Numbered from the stretch's first letter, positions 10,007 to 23,584 are shown. The stretch: 64,000 bases of DNA from Paraspadella gotoi (GCA_051294375.1 CM119266.1:23646175-23710174), one strand, 5' to 3'. Notes: generated by a model from the sequence alone, not told the origin. Numbers and translations are program-made.

Positions 10007-10294
10007 GAAAAGAAAAGAAAAGAAAAGAAGGAAAAGAAAAATTAAAGATCTCGAGAAACATTTATTATTTTGTAAAAAAAATGGTAAAAGTTTTTTCTAT
10101 AATCTGAAATATCTCGCCATGATGTCAGCGTTAATACCGTGCTGGAGAAAAACGCGTACAAGACCGCGACGTGCGTACGAGATGCGAACGTGCGTACGGC
10201 GTTGGAGAAGGCGTCTTCTCTCCGGCGCCGGGGGAACGATGAAGGGGAACAAAGAAAATCTATTTTTCACGATTCCAAAACTCATCTCTTTTCC

Positions 10295-10328
<34 letters not shown>

Positions 10329-10987
10329 GTCTCCATTCCTTTTTATTTCCTTTCTTCCCATTTTTTTTTGGTTGGCAACTTTTTCGTTTCCCAACTCTCG
10401 TCTTTGCCCTTCGCCCGAACTCTTCACTCACTCCCCCGCCCTACTTCGACTTACTCGCGCACCTTCTGCAACCTTACCCGCTTTTTCCTTCCACTTTTCC
10501 TTACTCCCTCCCTCACCCGGCTGGGAACCAAAGCGCGAATCCTCTCAAAGATTGATGCCACATTCTTTTCGGCTTCAACGCCGTCGCTGAATATCATCCA
10601 AAATTTACGTCGTCTCCTCTTTTTTTTTCTTTTTTTTTCTTTCCGAATTTCTGTTTCATTTATTCAGTTGTTGTTTTGACATTTTGTTAGATTTAAGGTT
10701 TTATCTTTTGTGTATATATAAAAATACATTATATGAGACACGTAGAGACAGAACATTGAGTTTTTTTCAAATTTTTTAGGACATGAAATAGAAAACAAGA
10801 CGAAAATTTTTATCACAAACCAAATTTAACTTTTCCTTTTGCCGCCTCAACTCTCAACCGCCTGATCTCAACCACCTGATCCCATTTCATCAGCTGCTCT
10901 CGAAATGGGAAAAAATCAAATTTTCAAAATGCAAGCGCGCGGTGGCAAAAATTGCATCAAGTAAAATCTCATTGGATGACCGGCGCA

Positions 10988-11129
<142 letters not shown>

Positions 11130-11399
11130 TTCCATTTTTTTTCTCGAGACTCAGATCTGACGGAAATTCAGAATGTTCACAGCGAATGCTGACGAAGAAA
11201 AAACCGAGAGGGAGACAGAGAGAAGAATGTGGAGGGAAGAGAGAGAAGAGAGAGAGAGTGAGAGCGAGAGAGTTTTCGACACGCGTCATTTTCCGAACGA
11301 TGATATAGTTTTTATGCTGATGACGAATTCTGGGACGAGAATGACTCGATTTACTCTCAAAACCAGAATTCAGGCCGAAATTCTCGGAAATGAAAAAAA

Positions 11400-12640
11400 A
11401 ACTCGAAAATTATACGATTCATAAAACATTAAACTCGATATGATATATCTCATTTGTAAGTATTCTTTGGGATAAAAGTTGTTTTAGTAGCAAAATTTGT
11501 TCTTGAAGATTAATAATGCTTAAAAAAGCTAAATTATTCACGGTGTTTTTTTTCTATTTTCATAGGACTGGGTCCTCGGCTTTTCTTTTATTTTTATCAA
11601 GATTTTGTTGGACGAAAAACGAATTTCAGGAAGAAAAATTTTGATCGTTGACACTCGCATAAAAAATGTCGGACAGGAAGTAATAAAAATCCACCCTCCC
11701 TGTCTCCCGCTCTCTCACCCATCTCTCTCTCTCTCTTCCCTTCTTTCCCGTCCGTAATTCAAATTCACAAATTTTCCCGAAAGTGACCCCAATTTCTCGG
11801 GTCAAAAATTTAAAAAGTCGTGTAAACGATTTTTTTTAACGGATAGTGATTATGGGGCCCAAATGGCTGAGAGAGGGGAAGTTGGGAGAACTTTTTCCTT
11901 TTTTTTCTTCTTTTTTTTTGTTTGCCACCCTTGGATCTGATCCGCCAGACACTGAGGAACGCCCAGCTCGGCTCTCTCTGATTTTTTCCTAAATTTTTGG
12001 ACTAAGAAAAATAGGAAAAATCAACTCTTCGACATTAAAATCACGTAAATGTTCTGAACAACTATTATCTAAACAACTCTAATCGCTATATATAACAATC
12101 GCTTTCTTCCCCAATGTTGAACAAAAATACTACATGTTAAACCTACCGAAAAACAATCTCACTGACTGCCGAGAATCTTAGCCATAAAACTAAAATGTCT
12201 TCCAAAACAAAGAACATCTGGCTCACAAGGCCAGAACACGTGGGTAAAACTAAAAATTCTAAAGAGCACCTGTCTAAATACTGAAATATTAATGACTGTG
12301 GAAATAAAGACCTACCACCAGGAATCTCGTCTACTTAAAATCCTAGAAGCACTTCAGTGCCGAGAAAAAACAGCTTTTGCTCGCCTTTTTGGCAAATGAG
12401 ATATAGAGATGTTTTTGCCAAAAAATCAGTCTCAAGAAAAGAATACACAATCTAACAACAGAGCCAAATCACTCCCATGACTTTTCGAAAAACTGTCGGT
12501 CGTCTCTCAACCACTATATAGAATCCCGTATATTATAAGCTTTGGTTCGACGGAAGCCTTTCACGGCTCTGCCTCTTTTGATGAGAATAAAAATCACTCC
12601 AACGCGGGGATTCTGATTATCTTTGCAAAAACAGATAAAG
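11400..12640. other. Noncoding stretch, no gene seen
   Basis: Ordinary AT-rich sequence with T-runs and a few CT motifs. The microsatellite load drops near 12,000. The 5' end of the retrotransposon relic may begin in this stretch, but no boundary can be seen. Confidence 0.4.
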
Positions 12641-12734
12641 ATTTCAATTTAATATTATGTTAAAACCTAACAATTGGCATCAAAACAAATATGTTTTTCA
12701 CTCCTAAGCACAGAACAACTGTCTCCCACTTCAT

Positions 12735-13280
12735 TTTAATTCAAAGGTGTTTGAACCAGATTACTCTGAAGAAGACATCCGAGTTGCGATGATTAACAAG
12801 GGTTATACTGACTCCAAGTTTTATTCAGAACTAACATCCGATTCCAACTGGAAAACCAAGTTGGAATGGTATAAAGTGACTTTAATTCCTTGAAACAGAA
12901 ACCAGAAATTCTAGAGAACAAAATAAACATGTTCACAAAGTCCACACAGTGACGGAGTACTTTACAGAAAAGATCTTCAAATGTATAAGTGCCAGAAAAT
13001 GGTCATAGGCTCAACAAATGCCCATCAAGAAATTCAATATGTTTAACGTTGCGACTGGTTGAGCGGCATCGACAAGACTGTGCAGGACTTTGAAGATACC
13101 AAATGTGTCAACTGGTGGTGGCCGCCAAATGCTGCCCATTCAAAATCTTGCCCCACACTTCTTAGAAGCACGTCGTCAGCAAAGTACTATCTTAAATACT
13201 CACAATGCCCGCCGAGTCAGGCCCAGAAGTCTCCTATTCCAGTGTTGTACAAATAATGTGGAAACACTCGACAAAAGATC
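12735..13280 (+). pseudogene. gag-like ORF1 remnant of the LINE
   Basis: It opens with FEPDYSEEDIRVAMINKGY and ends with a cysteine pair near 13245 (QCCTNN) that may be a broken zinc knuckle. Several frames are needed to read across it. The assignment rests on position upstream of the endonuclease and on weak resemblance. Confidence 0.4.
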
Positions 13281-13729
13281 ACATTAATGACATCCAAGAC
13301 ATCTTCACTGCGTATCCTTTAGTCCTTAATGAATATGGGAGTGGGAAGTGCAGTATCTAAAGAAAATATTTTAAGCTTCAGTAAAAAGTCAATAGATAAT
13401 AAAGAAAAAATATCGATCAAAGATACTAAAGAAAAACTTGTAAGCAAAGAGAATAGCAAAATGCCTGTGACTTCTTCGCAACAATTCCAAAGCAACGAAT
13501 TCTTTAACAGATCCAACAAATACTGCAGATAAACGATTAGAATACTGTCGCACCCAAGAGGTTATAGATGATTGGGCATTGGATGGAGATATTGAACTCA
13601 ATCACAAACAAATTCTTCAATGCAAAAAGAACAAGATGTCTTTCCTAAGTTCAAGAATAAGAAAGAAGATTACAGCTAATGCCAACGAAAAGGAAAATCA
13701 GGTCGACCACCTAAACCATTGAGATATCA

Positions 13730-14380
13730 AAATTTACCACTTGCAATTTTACATATAATACAAAATGGCAGAACAACACGTCTTATCGAGCTCCTAAATT
13801 TAATGAAAATCTTAAAAGAAGTAATATTGTTTATTTCTGTAATGAATGATATAAGATGTTTGTACCTTTTTGCATTAAAAACTCTAACATTTTCATTATT
13901 CATCTCCTTACGTTCTGCACAGGCGGTGTATTAATCGCCTCTCCAGACCATCTCCTGCTGGGCAGAAATAAAATTTCCAAACCAACAAATGAAAGCTTAA
14001 TAATTGAAATTTATAAAGAAAAGTTTATACTTGGCACTCTATATAATCATTGCCTAAGAAAACTTAATGAAAGCCTTCTTTATACTTTTAAAACTTATTC
14101 TGATAAACGATAATGTTGTCCTGAGCACATTCATAGGTGATATCTTCAATTCATCCAAATAGAGATATATGAGGCAAGATTTGATTCTTCCCCAGGGAGA
14201 ACAACTCCTAAAACCTTTTATCCAATTTTTGTCTAACCTGCTTAAATAACAACTTTCACCTCATCAGTAAGTCTCCGGGTAACAAACGTATAGATATAGC
14301 TCTCACTTAAATAAGTTTTTAGACAAAATCCTTTGTTGCACTGTTCTGAAGATGTCGGAGACCATCTACCTATATTGGAT
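13730..14380 (+). pseudogene. APE-type endonuclease remnant of the LINE
   Basis: The motif order GGVLIA, GDxFN, RID(I/L)xL, xDHxPI matches the endonuclease/exonuclease/phosphatase domain that nicks target DNA for target-primed reverse transcription. At least one frameshift separates the last two motifs. Confidence 0.65.
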
Positions 14381-15349
14381 CACCAACAAAGTTCCGCTAC
14401 CAATAAGTAAAATATATATTAAATAAACACTGGTCAGATTTCCGAACAGCTGATAACAACTTAATAAACTTTCAACAGAAATCTCATCTCAAAGAAGATC
14501 AATTGAAATAACCATCACGGAGTTCAACACCCATATCATAAATAATCATGACCAAACAAATACAAAAAAAAACAGTAAAGTCTTATAATAATATCGTACA
14601 ACACCAGATTAAGAAAATTTATCAAAAGAAAAAAGGTTTACTTGGAAGAAAAAATTTTGAGATTCCACTAAACCTCGGTTTTTCCTGCCAAATCACGTGC
14701 TGGAAGGAGAATTCAATTTCTATGTCGTAAAATTCATATATAATAAAGACTTTTAAGTGATTCACTACCGTAAAAAAGCAAAAATGAACATCCTTAGCGA
14801 AAGAGATGCAGCAAAAGTGGAACTTTATTAATGAAATACCAACCTCAGAGATCTCCCACCTGAAAGCTATGCTTAAAAAGGCCGACGGTACTAAGCAGTA
14901 AGACCAACAAAGGGCAATTTGGAAATTCCATGCTGCGATCTGAAATCCATAATGGGCAAAACAGTCCCCCTCCAGGAAATGACGAGTGGGTTAAAATGTG
15001 GAAGATAAAATCAGTGAATATTCAAACATTCTTCAACACGGGTGAGAAATGTTTTTGAACAGAATTTAATGACTTTATTAAAAGACACATTAAAGCCACT
15101 AATATTCAGAGACTATTAAAATCTTGAAAAACAAGATCTGCACCCGGAATGAATGGAATACTCACACTTGTTTAAAAATTTTTCCTTCAATACAATTAAA
15201 ATCCTTTCAGGTATATACATAATTTTGCTCTTGCTTCAAGTTTGGCTACTTCCGATAACTTTGAAATTGCCAATATCCGTGTAATTCCTAAGCAAGGGTA
15301 AAGATTCACCAATCCCTCGAAATAACAGAGAGAGTAGAATATACGACTT

Positions 15350-15990
15350 CTTGAAAAAGACTTATTTTACCAGGTTTTAATTATGATGCTAACAATAGAA
15401 CAAAAGACGCGTATAACCAATCCAGGTTTTAAAAAGAAAGCATCCGGCCTGAAAACATACTTCGTCCGTTGAAGATGCGGCATTTTGGTTTCACATATAG
15501 AGAGATCTTGTCACGCTAGACTATGCAAAGCTTTTGACAACATAGGGCTACAAGGTTCTCATATACAAATTAATCAATATTAAACTACCATATGGATGTT
15601 AAAAAAAATCAATTTGCTCATTTTGACAATAGAAAATTTCGTGTTGTTTCACGAGGAGAAAGTTCTGATTGAATTTGACATTCTGTGTGGCTCACCACAA
15701 GGAGCAGTCCTAAGTCCAGAACTATTTGCGTTCTATATAGAGGATTCCTATCATAAAACCACTTGCTATAACAAAATGATTATTCATAAGACCTAAGACC
15801 ACAAGGATAGATAATGCCTCACAATATGCCGATGACTCTTCTGCCTGGTCAGTCTCACGAAACTTAGATGCAGCGTGTAGATCGTCTACAAGCAACCCTT
15901 CATCGTCTGGAAAGAATGGTGCAACACGTGGTTTTTAGGACTATGGCCCAGCAAAAACTAAATGTTTATCCTTTATTACAAAGATGTCTT
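15350..15990 (+). pseudogene. Reverse transcriptase remnant of the LINE
   Basis: LDYAK-FDN near 15517 (one base lost inside the motif), the SPQG...LSP block at 15686-15745, and the catalytic YADD at 15825-15836. The frame shifts between the blocks, so no continuous product is possible. Confidence 0.8.
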
Positions 15991-16509
15991 CTAAAATTTT
16001 TAAAAAACTATGATGTAAATTTTTTTATTCAATGAGAGAATCCCTGTTTGTACACAGTATACTTTCTAGGATGTTACAATTGACCAGTAAACTTACATGG
16101 ACAACCCATATTAATGACTTATTTTTTTAAGCAAAGTTCGAAATATTAGCAATTAGATAGATATACAGGAGATAATTTTAAAAATTAGTTTCATCAACTA
16201 TTTTTCATCACTAAGTAGTATATTGTTTAATATATAACACCATGTTTTTTATCTGCTGGTTCTTATCCTGGGAAAAATTTGATAAATTACAATTACGAGC
16301 AATTAAAGTCTTTCATAAGATATTCCTATTCATATAGATCAAAAATTGCCTTGATGCAGAAAGAGACATGAATCCCACTTAACTGAATCGTAAAAATATA
16401 TCTTGTACAAAGAATAAACGAATTTATAAAACTAAACTCATTATTTTGAATAGTTTATATCAGTAACATTGGCGATTAATCGTTTAACACTAATGTATCA
16501 TAGAACGCT

Positions 16510-16605
16510 TGTTGGGGTGGGATCGGGTTCCAACAAAAATGTCCTTGCTTAAATTGTGAGTTAGAAAGGGCCCCAATGCCTATTTGTCCACTAGAATATT
16601 GAATT
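16510..16605 (+). pseudogene. C-terminal cysteine motif of the LINE
   Basis: The segment CPCLNCELERAPMPICP from 16540 resembles the Cys-rich tail found after RT in Jockey-like elements. It marks the likely 3' end of the coding remnant. Confidence 0.5.
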
Positions 16606-16730
16606 GATCAGTTGTTTCAGTAGCCATGAAAATATATATATACTTACAAATCATAAGATAAGGTAGCTTTTTAGGGCTGTTTAAAGTACAGCTAGCTCGC
16701 ATAATTGATATATCAAATTCAAATTCAAAA

Positions 16731-16733
<3 letters not shown>

Positions 16734-16771
<38 letters not shown>

Positions 16772-16820
16772 TCTCTCTCTCCTCTCCTCTCTCTCTCTCT
16801 CCTTACTTTTTACTCTTCTT

Positions 16821-16870
<50 letters not shown>

Positions 16871-16950
16871 TCTCTCTCTCTCTCTCTCTCTCCCCCTCCC
16901 CTCTCCTCTCTCTCTCTCTTCTCTCTTCTCTCTCTCCTCTCTCTCTCTCA
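16734..16950 (+). repeat. Long interrupted (CT)n tract
   Basis: About 215 bp of CT with CCT, TTC and ACT interruptions, just after the LINE relic. Confidence 0.95.
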
Positions 16951-17481
16951 CCAAATCGAGTTTTTCGGTGGTTTGGTTTCGGAAACTAAGATCGCCCCCG
17001 CGCCGAAAAGTTTGAAGGAAAAGCGAGGACGGCGGGGGGAGGGGAAAAGAAAGGGGGGCATCGATCGTGAGGAGGAGAGGGGGGAAGTGTCGCGACCCCC
17101 ATTTCGCCCAATCGACGTCTGTCCTCCATTAAACCTCCTGAAAACAAGAAATGTAGCCAAAATAACCAGATTAAGCGCGTTTAAAACAGGAAATCGAAAG
17201 AAAAGAGAGGAAAGAAAGAAGTGAGAGGAGGAAGGGGAGTTTCGGAGGAAAGGAGTTGGAATTCCTCGTCGACTCGATCGATCACAAAGAAATTCATGGG
17301 GCGAAATGGAAAATTTCTGGGTTTTTCTCGGAAAGTTTTTTTTAAGCATTAAAGAATTCATTATGCTTTGTATAAAGTGTAACAAATATTTTTAAAGTTT
17401 TAATTTAGATTATTTAAATTATTAAAAGAGATAAAAAATCATCCTGTGTTTTCTTGTTTAATCTTTTATTAAAAAGTGAGA

Positions 17482-17485
<4 letters not shown>

Positions 17486-17549
<64 letters not shown>
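17486..17549 (+). repeat. (GA)n microsatellite
   Basis: GA dinucleotide tract; a shorter one occurs at 18095-18133. Confidence 0.9.
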
Positions 17550-17551
<2 letters not shown>

Positions 17552-18428
17552 AAGAAAGAAAAAAGAAATAGTCAACAGTGACACCGCGAGCGCGCTCTGT
17601 CGATTTTTTTTCGTTGAATTCGTGGGCTTCTCCTAATGACGACTCATAATCCACTCAAAGGGGGGCGGGGAGTCGATAAACCATTTGGGGGGGGGGCTTT
17701 TTTCTCCGCGCGATCGAGAGACGAGTCGTTGGTGGTCGTGGTTGTGGTGCGTGTGGTCTGATTGTGGATTTGTCTTATTGCTAAACGTGAGGAGGGAAAT
17801 AACTTAAAAACGTTTGTGGTCATATGCTAAGATTCAAACTGCAGGCTCGTGGTGTTTGCAGTAAGTGGTTAAACATTTTATGTTTTTCATTTATTCATCC
17901 AAATTTGTAAATAAAAAAGTGTTATTTGATAATTTTAAAACCTGAACTATTATATTTCGGAGCCAATGGAAGTAAGCTTGGAATTTCTTTTTCATCAAAT
18001 ATTTTAAAAAAATAAAAAATCTATTAAAAATTAAAACCGCGAGATTCAAATTCAGCCTGCTGAGAGAAGAAATTAAAATTCGCATGGAGACCCGGGAGAG
18101 AGAGAGAGAGAGAGGGAGAGAGAGAGAGAGAAAGGAGAAGAGAAAAATGATAAAAAAGCGAAAGAGAAAAGAAAAGAAAAAAAGGTTCGATTCATTTGAT
18201 TTCATTCCTCAGACGCCGAAGCAAATGAAGCTCGTGTTAGAACCGGATTCGACGCCAACTCACTCATTTTTACAATGCACAATTCCCAGAGACAGGGTAG
18301 CACATACTATTGAAATTTTTAGCTTGAACGTTGGAGAAGACTGGTGTTTGAAAAACTTCCAACAGTTTAATTTTTCTTTGAAACAAATATATTTTGATAA
18401 ATTCTAATTGCCATATGCTCTATTCAGG

Positions 18429-18465
18429 TATGCTCATTGCTCAATGCTCAATGCTCAATGCTCAT
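18429..18465 (+). repeat. 7-bp tandem repeat (GCTCAAT)n
   Basis: About five units of GCTCAAT/GCTCATT in tandem. Confidence 0.8.
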
Positions 18466-18639
18466 TCTTATGCAGTATTCAAGTTAAGTTTTTAAGTTTC
18501 GGCGGCAAACTATCTTCCGTCGCGCCTCTTTCTCTTTCCCCACTATCGTCGGTGTCATCCCTACTACTATGGAAGAAGCTCTCGCGCGCGCCTGCGCACG
18601 GCGGAACTTTTTGTAATTAGAATGTGGCTCGAACTCGAT

Positions 18640-19360
18640 TTCTCTTCATTTATCAGAGAAAATGGAACTGTCAGAGCGGAGGGGAAAGGGAAGGGGGGAA
18701 ATCTCACGAGAGAAAGGATTAGGGATGAAGGCGTGAAAAGGAAAGGTGGGCGATGGGAGAGGGGAAAAGTTGAGAGAATAATGAGTGAGAGGGAGTGAAC
18801 TTTGGTATTACTAATAGCCGGGAGTTTGTGAGAGCGTTAAGAAAAGATGGAGAATGGAAGATGAATTAAACTTCAATTAAGCATATGGAAATTTGAATTT
18901 TTTCGCATAATTTTTTAATCAAAGAATAAGTCAACCGCCGAAATTGTTTGTAATTTAGTGAAACGATAAAATTTACTAGTTGAAGATGTTCATTTGATTT
19001 TAGAAGAAACATGTTCACATACGTAAAGAGGTGCTGCAGATTAATAAAAATGTTAAAGATAATCCGCAGATTGAATTCGAAGGCAAAAGTTGAAAGGAAA
19101 GAGGGCGAAATTACGTCTAATTATTTTTAGATAGTATTTAGGTCCGAACTTTGAAACTACAAAAGACAACGGACGAATGAAAAAAAAAATCAAAGCCTCA
19201 ATTTATCTCAAAAGAATCATTGCTAAGTTTGAATTAAAACCACAACAAACTATAAACATATATAATTAAAACAAAGAAACCCAGTATCAAATTCAAAGGA
19301 AATAAAATGATTTACGAGAGAAAATATGAAATAAATTCTCACTCTGAAGGATAAACGGAA
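18640..19360. other. Noncoding stretch, no gene seen
   Basis: Purine-rich then AT-rich sequence. No splice-bounded open frame of interest was recognised. Confidence 0.4.
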
Positions 19361-19377
19361 GGGAGGGCGGGTGACAG

Positions 19378-19424
19378 CGGCGGCTGTGACGGCGGCGGCG
19401 GCGGCGGCGGCGGCGGCGACGGCT
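19378..19424 (+). repeat. (GGC)n triplet tract
   Basis: About twelve GGC units with GAC ends. Confidence 0.9.
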
Positions 19425-20143
19425 AATAAAGAACTGCCAGGAAGAAAAATCGCGAAAACAAGTTTGGGACGTGAGCAGGAAATTGGATGAAATCACAACG
19501 ACGCCGGGCGAGAGGGAGAGAAAGAGCGAGAGGGTAAGTTAAAGGAGAGAGGGTAAAGCAGAGACGAGGCTCGAGAGCGTGAGTGAAATTATGGAAAGCG
19601 GGGGAACGGTTGTGAGATAAGGGGAGGGGAGTTTAAAAAGGAAGGTTGAAAAAGAGGTGAGGACTGAGGGGTGTTGGTTTGGGCCGAGGTAGAGGGAATA
19701 GAAGAAAAAGAAAAGGAGATGGAGGGATGAAAAAAAAAGAAAGAACGAACGAGTGGAACCGAAAAAAAATTTCATTCCATTTTCAAAATGAAAAGGAGGA
19801 GAAAAAAATTCCATTGAAAAATTTCACGCCTCATGGGAAATGGAAGGAAATTTTTTTTTCTACAAGAATTTTTTTTCTTCTTTTTTTTTTGTGAAAGAGA
19901 GAGAGAGAGAGGCAGACAGAGAGAGAGAAAGAGAGTGAGAGAGAGAGAAAGAGAGATTGAAACTTTCTCTCTTTCTCTCACTCTCTCTCTCTTTTGAGAC
20001 TCCCGTTTTTATTCGCCTTATCTGGCTTATGTTGTCTGTTTTGCATCATAATTTCCAGCCTCGGGATTTGTTGCGTCTGATTTTTGGCGGAGGGAAAGCC
20101 GTGGATCCGTGGGGGTAAGGTGATTCTGCTAGGGGTAGTGGTC

Positions 20144-20216
20144 TGCAGTGGAGGCCGTGGTGGGGGGCGTGGTGGGGGCCGTGGTGGAGGACTTAGTGGA
20201 GGCCGTGGTCGCTGCT
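20144..20216 (+). repeat. 12-bp GGC-CGT-GGT-GGG tandem repeat
   Basis: Five to six degenerate units. In one frame they read GGRGGGRGGG, like an RGG box, within a 79-codon open frame (20084-20323). No splice or domain context supports coding, so it is listed as a repeat. Confidence 0.7.
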
Positions 20217-20329
20217 ATGGGGTCAAGGCAGACTTTGTTTTGCTTCGCCTTTCAAATTGTCCTCAAGGATCGATGAACCGTAGGATTTTTAATTTTCCTT
20301 TAGGCGATAAAATTAGTAAGTAAACATTT

Positions 20330-21300
20330 ATTTATCGAATCTTAATTGAGGTCCATCAAGCCAAGGACCCAAGGTGATCCTGTTCATTTCGTTCCGTGTA
20401 GGACTCACGGGGCCTCCAGAAAATTATCACTTGGACGATTATATTTATAAAATTATTTTACATTCTTTAATATAATTTTTCCCTAACGATTTTTTCGCAA
20501 CTCTACCGAAATAACTGACTTTTGGATTTTCAAGAGTCAAGACACGGTCATGTCCACATGATATACTACTTTTCGGAAAGGTAAAACATTATTTTAATAG
20601 AATAAAATGGAGGAACAATAAAGTGACCTCGTTTTAAAGGGACGCCAAAAAAATTTATAGAATCTCGATTCGTAAATTATTATTTGGCGCTTTCCCTTAA
20701 AGCCGAACGTCGGTTTCACCGTCTTTTGTTCTGATGCCAACGCGAACGTTAATTAAAGAGTAAAAAAAGGGAGAAGAAAAATAGAAAAAAAAGGGACAGA
20801 GGCGATGATTTAAGGGGACCCGTCACTTTATCCACCGTTGAATACATCAAATCCCTCAGAACCGCCGATGCCGAAAAGTTGTTCGATCAAAAAAACTGGG
20901 CTATCACGATTTTTCAAAACTCGTTTTTTTTCTCTCTCTCTCTCTCCTTTTTTAGTTAAATTTGCTTCAAAAAAAAGAAGAAAAAAAAAACCAGCCATGT
21001 CAGCGAAAAGAGACGAATTTTCAGAATCTAATTACGGATGGGCAGAAGCTCCAGCAAGGGGTAGCTGAGCGATTAAAAAAAAAAGTCAACTAATAGATGA
21101 CGCAACTTTTACGATATTTAAGTTTTGTGTTCAATTAGATTAACCGACGTTATTAATTAGCGATCGGCATGGATATACGGGACCAAAACAGTTTGATCGG
21201 ACTCGTCTCATTAATACGAAAAAAGATTTATCGAAAAAAAAAAAGACTTGAAAGATCAAAAAACTTGACGGAGAAATTAATTTACTCTTAAAGATATTTT
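20330..21300. other. Noncoding stretch, no gene seen
   Basis: AT-rich sequence with A-runs. No convincing exon, RNA or repeat boundary. Confidence 0.4.
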
Positions 21301-21539
21301 TTGTTCTCTAAGCGCGATGGCTGGAGGCGTAAAAGATTCTTGCAGACGCAATTAAAGCCACTTCCTGCCAAAAAGATCGATCGAAGACGTCTCTCAACTC
21401 GAAAGGAAAGAAAGAAAGAGAAATAAAAAATAAAGAAACAAAAGAATTATATCGAGAGACCGAAAGCGAGAAAGAGAAAGCTAAAACAAAATTCAGAGAC
21501 AGATAACCGAATAGAAAGTAAACAAACAAACCCGTCCCG

Positions 21540-21740
21540 CCCCAAACCCCGCTTCATATCTCCGGCGTTATTCCAAACCGGCGTCACAAATGATGTGGCG
21601 GCACAAGCGGCGTCGCTTTGGCCCCAGACTCGAGGGCGCCGCTTTTTTTTATGAGGGGCCAACCATTAAACCGCGGCCGTCTCCGCCTCGCCCGCTGCGG
21701 CTGCCGCGGCTGGCGAAGCGGACAGAGGCGGCCCTGACCA
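21540..21740. other. GC- and CpG-rich island
   Basis: A 200-bp island (CGGCGTCGC, CCGCGGCCG, GCTGCGGCTGCCGCGGC) within AT-rich flanks. It could be a promoter or conserved noncoding element; no start site was identified. Confidence 0.35.
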
Positions 21741-22038
21741 CCCGATGACCCCGCGAGGATGGGGAGTGTGGATTGGGTGTGGAGAATGTGGGTTACGGAC
21801 GGTGGGACGACGAGGGATCGAAGGGGTGAGAGATTTGGGGTGGTGGGGGATCGTGGACGCGGTGGACGTCGCAGTCAAGAAATTGAGAGAGATCGAAAAA
21901 GGGGAGAGAAAAGGTCAGAGGTCAGGGTGGAGAGAGAAAAGCGAGAAAGGTCGAACAACAAAATACGAGGCGCCAGTGCTGTAAATGGATATAAAAGTCG
22001 TTTTGGAATAACAAACAAAAAAGAAAAAAAAATAGTAA

Positions 22039-22079
22039 TTCTCTCTCTCTCTCTCTCTCTCTCGCTCTCTCTCTCTCTT
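22039..22079 (+). repeat. (CT)n microsatellite
   Basis: CT tract with one CG interruption. Confidence 0.9.
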
Positions 22080-23039
22080 TCCAACTTGACATTTTGACTC
22101 TCAATCTCGTTTTGAGGTCCATAATCTTTGTTGGCGTGGGCCCCTGGATATTGTATCCACTCCGATCATCTTTCGAATTTTCCCACATCTTGTCCTCCGT
22201 TTTTCTTGTTATTACTCCTCCTCTTCCTCCTCCTCCTCGTCCTCCTCCTCCCACCGCCGTCCCTCAAGTCATAAAACCGTCTCTCCTTTTCTCATCAACG
22301 CAACAAAAGAAGTAATAATGAATTCTTTGGCTTTTATTACTATCAAAATGGTTAAATATGATCGTCTCCTACACACGAACGCGCACAAACACTCGGTCCG
22401 ACTCGAATGAGAGCGAGAGAGAGATAGAGAGAGAGCGAGCGACCAAAACGAGAGTCTGTAAGCTTTTCACTCCTCGATTTTGGTGGGAGTGACAAATACA
22501 ATGTCGATTACAATTTCTAACTCACTCACGATTTATTCGTTAAATAAAGTTATTTCGGCCCGTCGAAGCTCCTCGCCTAGATTACTAGAAGAGGGCTTAT
22601 GCGAACCTTTCAGACATTAACTGACCCTTTTCCCTTAAAATTCCTCCTTTCGCTGATTTAACTCTTCGTTCTCCTTTTTCCGTCTCTCGTCGGAGGTCAG
22701 ATCCGTGAATTGACCTCATTCTTTTTCTCCCAGGGCTCCGTTTAGCTACTGTTCCTCTCTATCTCATGTTTTCTTTTCCATTTTTCCTTTTTACTTTTCT
22801 CCCTTCTTTAGTTACTGCTTCTTTACATCACGTTAAATGATTTCAACCATTCACTTTTTTCTCCCTGTTATAGTTTTTTCGTCTTCAAGTTCTCTTATTC
22901 TCATATATTCTTTCCATTTCCCTACCCGTTCTATTTTTAACTCGACTCGCTCTCCCTTACCCGATTCCCTTCTCACCATCTGCCAGGCTCGCCTTCACAC
23001 CGCTCAGTCTTCCCCGCCTCCCGAACGCTGAGCCAGCAT

Positions 23040-23215
23040 TAAATGTCGCCGAGGTCCTCTAATCTATTCATGACTGTCCGGCGCCGCCTCCGCCGCCGCC
23101 CGCCGCCAGCCGCAGCGTCCTGGCGTTATTGAAATGTTTATGGCGGAGTCGTTACGTTTATGCGGCTTTTAATTAGCGTTAATCGGCGGGCGGCTTCGGT
23201 TACTACTACTGTACG
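23040..23215. promoter_or_regulatory. Candidate noncoding regulatory element
   Basis: A GCC-triplet stretch is followed by TTTATGGCGG, GTTTATGCGG, TTTTAATTAGC and GTTAATCGG within 80 bp. TAATTA and TTTATGG/TTTATGC match binding sites of Antennapedia-type and posterior Hox/Caudal homeodomains (established knowledge). The clustering and GC-rich setting suggest an enhancer, which is inference. Confidence 0.25.
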
Positions 23216-23269
23216 AGCGTTTGACGCGAACGAGATACGAAATCGATTGACTACAGTCCGACGGTGATG

Positions 23270-23377
<108 letters not shown>

Positions 23378-23584
23378 CCCGATATTAAACGTTTTTAGGA
23401 ATAAAATATCAATAATGATGATAGTTATAATTCAAAATTCGTCCCGAAGTCGATACTTAGATTTTGTTTAACAACTGTCATAACAAATTCCAATCCCTTT
23501 ATCTCACTCTGTTTACTGTTTTTCTCGAACGCCAAGGATAAAGTCTTTCTCCCGGTTTTTTTTGTTTCCTTTTTTGTCTTCTCT

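Larger units (their letters stand above)
12640..16640 (+). mobile_element. Decayed non-LTR retrotransposon (Jockey-like)
   Basis: The order of remains fits a two-ORF LINE: gag-like, APE endonuclease, reverse transcriptase, then a C-terminal cysteine motif. RT block: CGSPQGAVLSPELFAFYIED from 15686, followed by YADD at 15825. Endonuclease: GGVLIAS near 13922, a degenerate GDFN (IGDIFNSSK) near 14132, KRIDIALT near 14284, and GDHLPIL near 14357. These segments lie in different frames with stops between, so the copy is dead. The region is AT-rich and almost free of microsatellites, unlike its surroundings. No poly-A tail or target-site duplication was found. Jockey-clade placement is inference. 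Confidence 0.8.

Noticed and set aside
20084-20323. RGG-box-like ORF (GGRGGGRGGG)
   Set aside because: Explained by a 12-bp tandem repeat; no splice sites or flanking domain support it.
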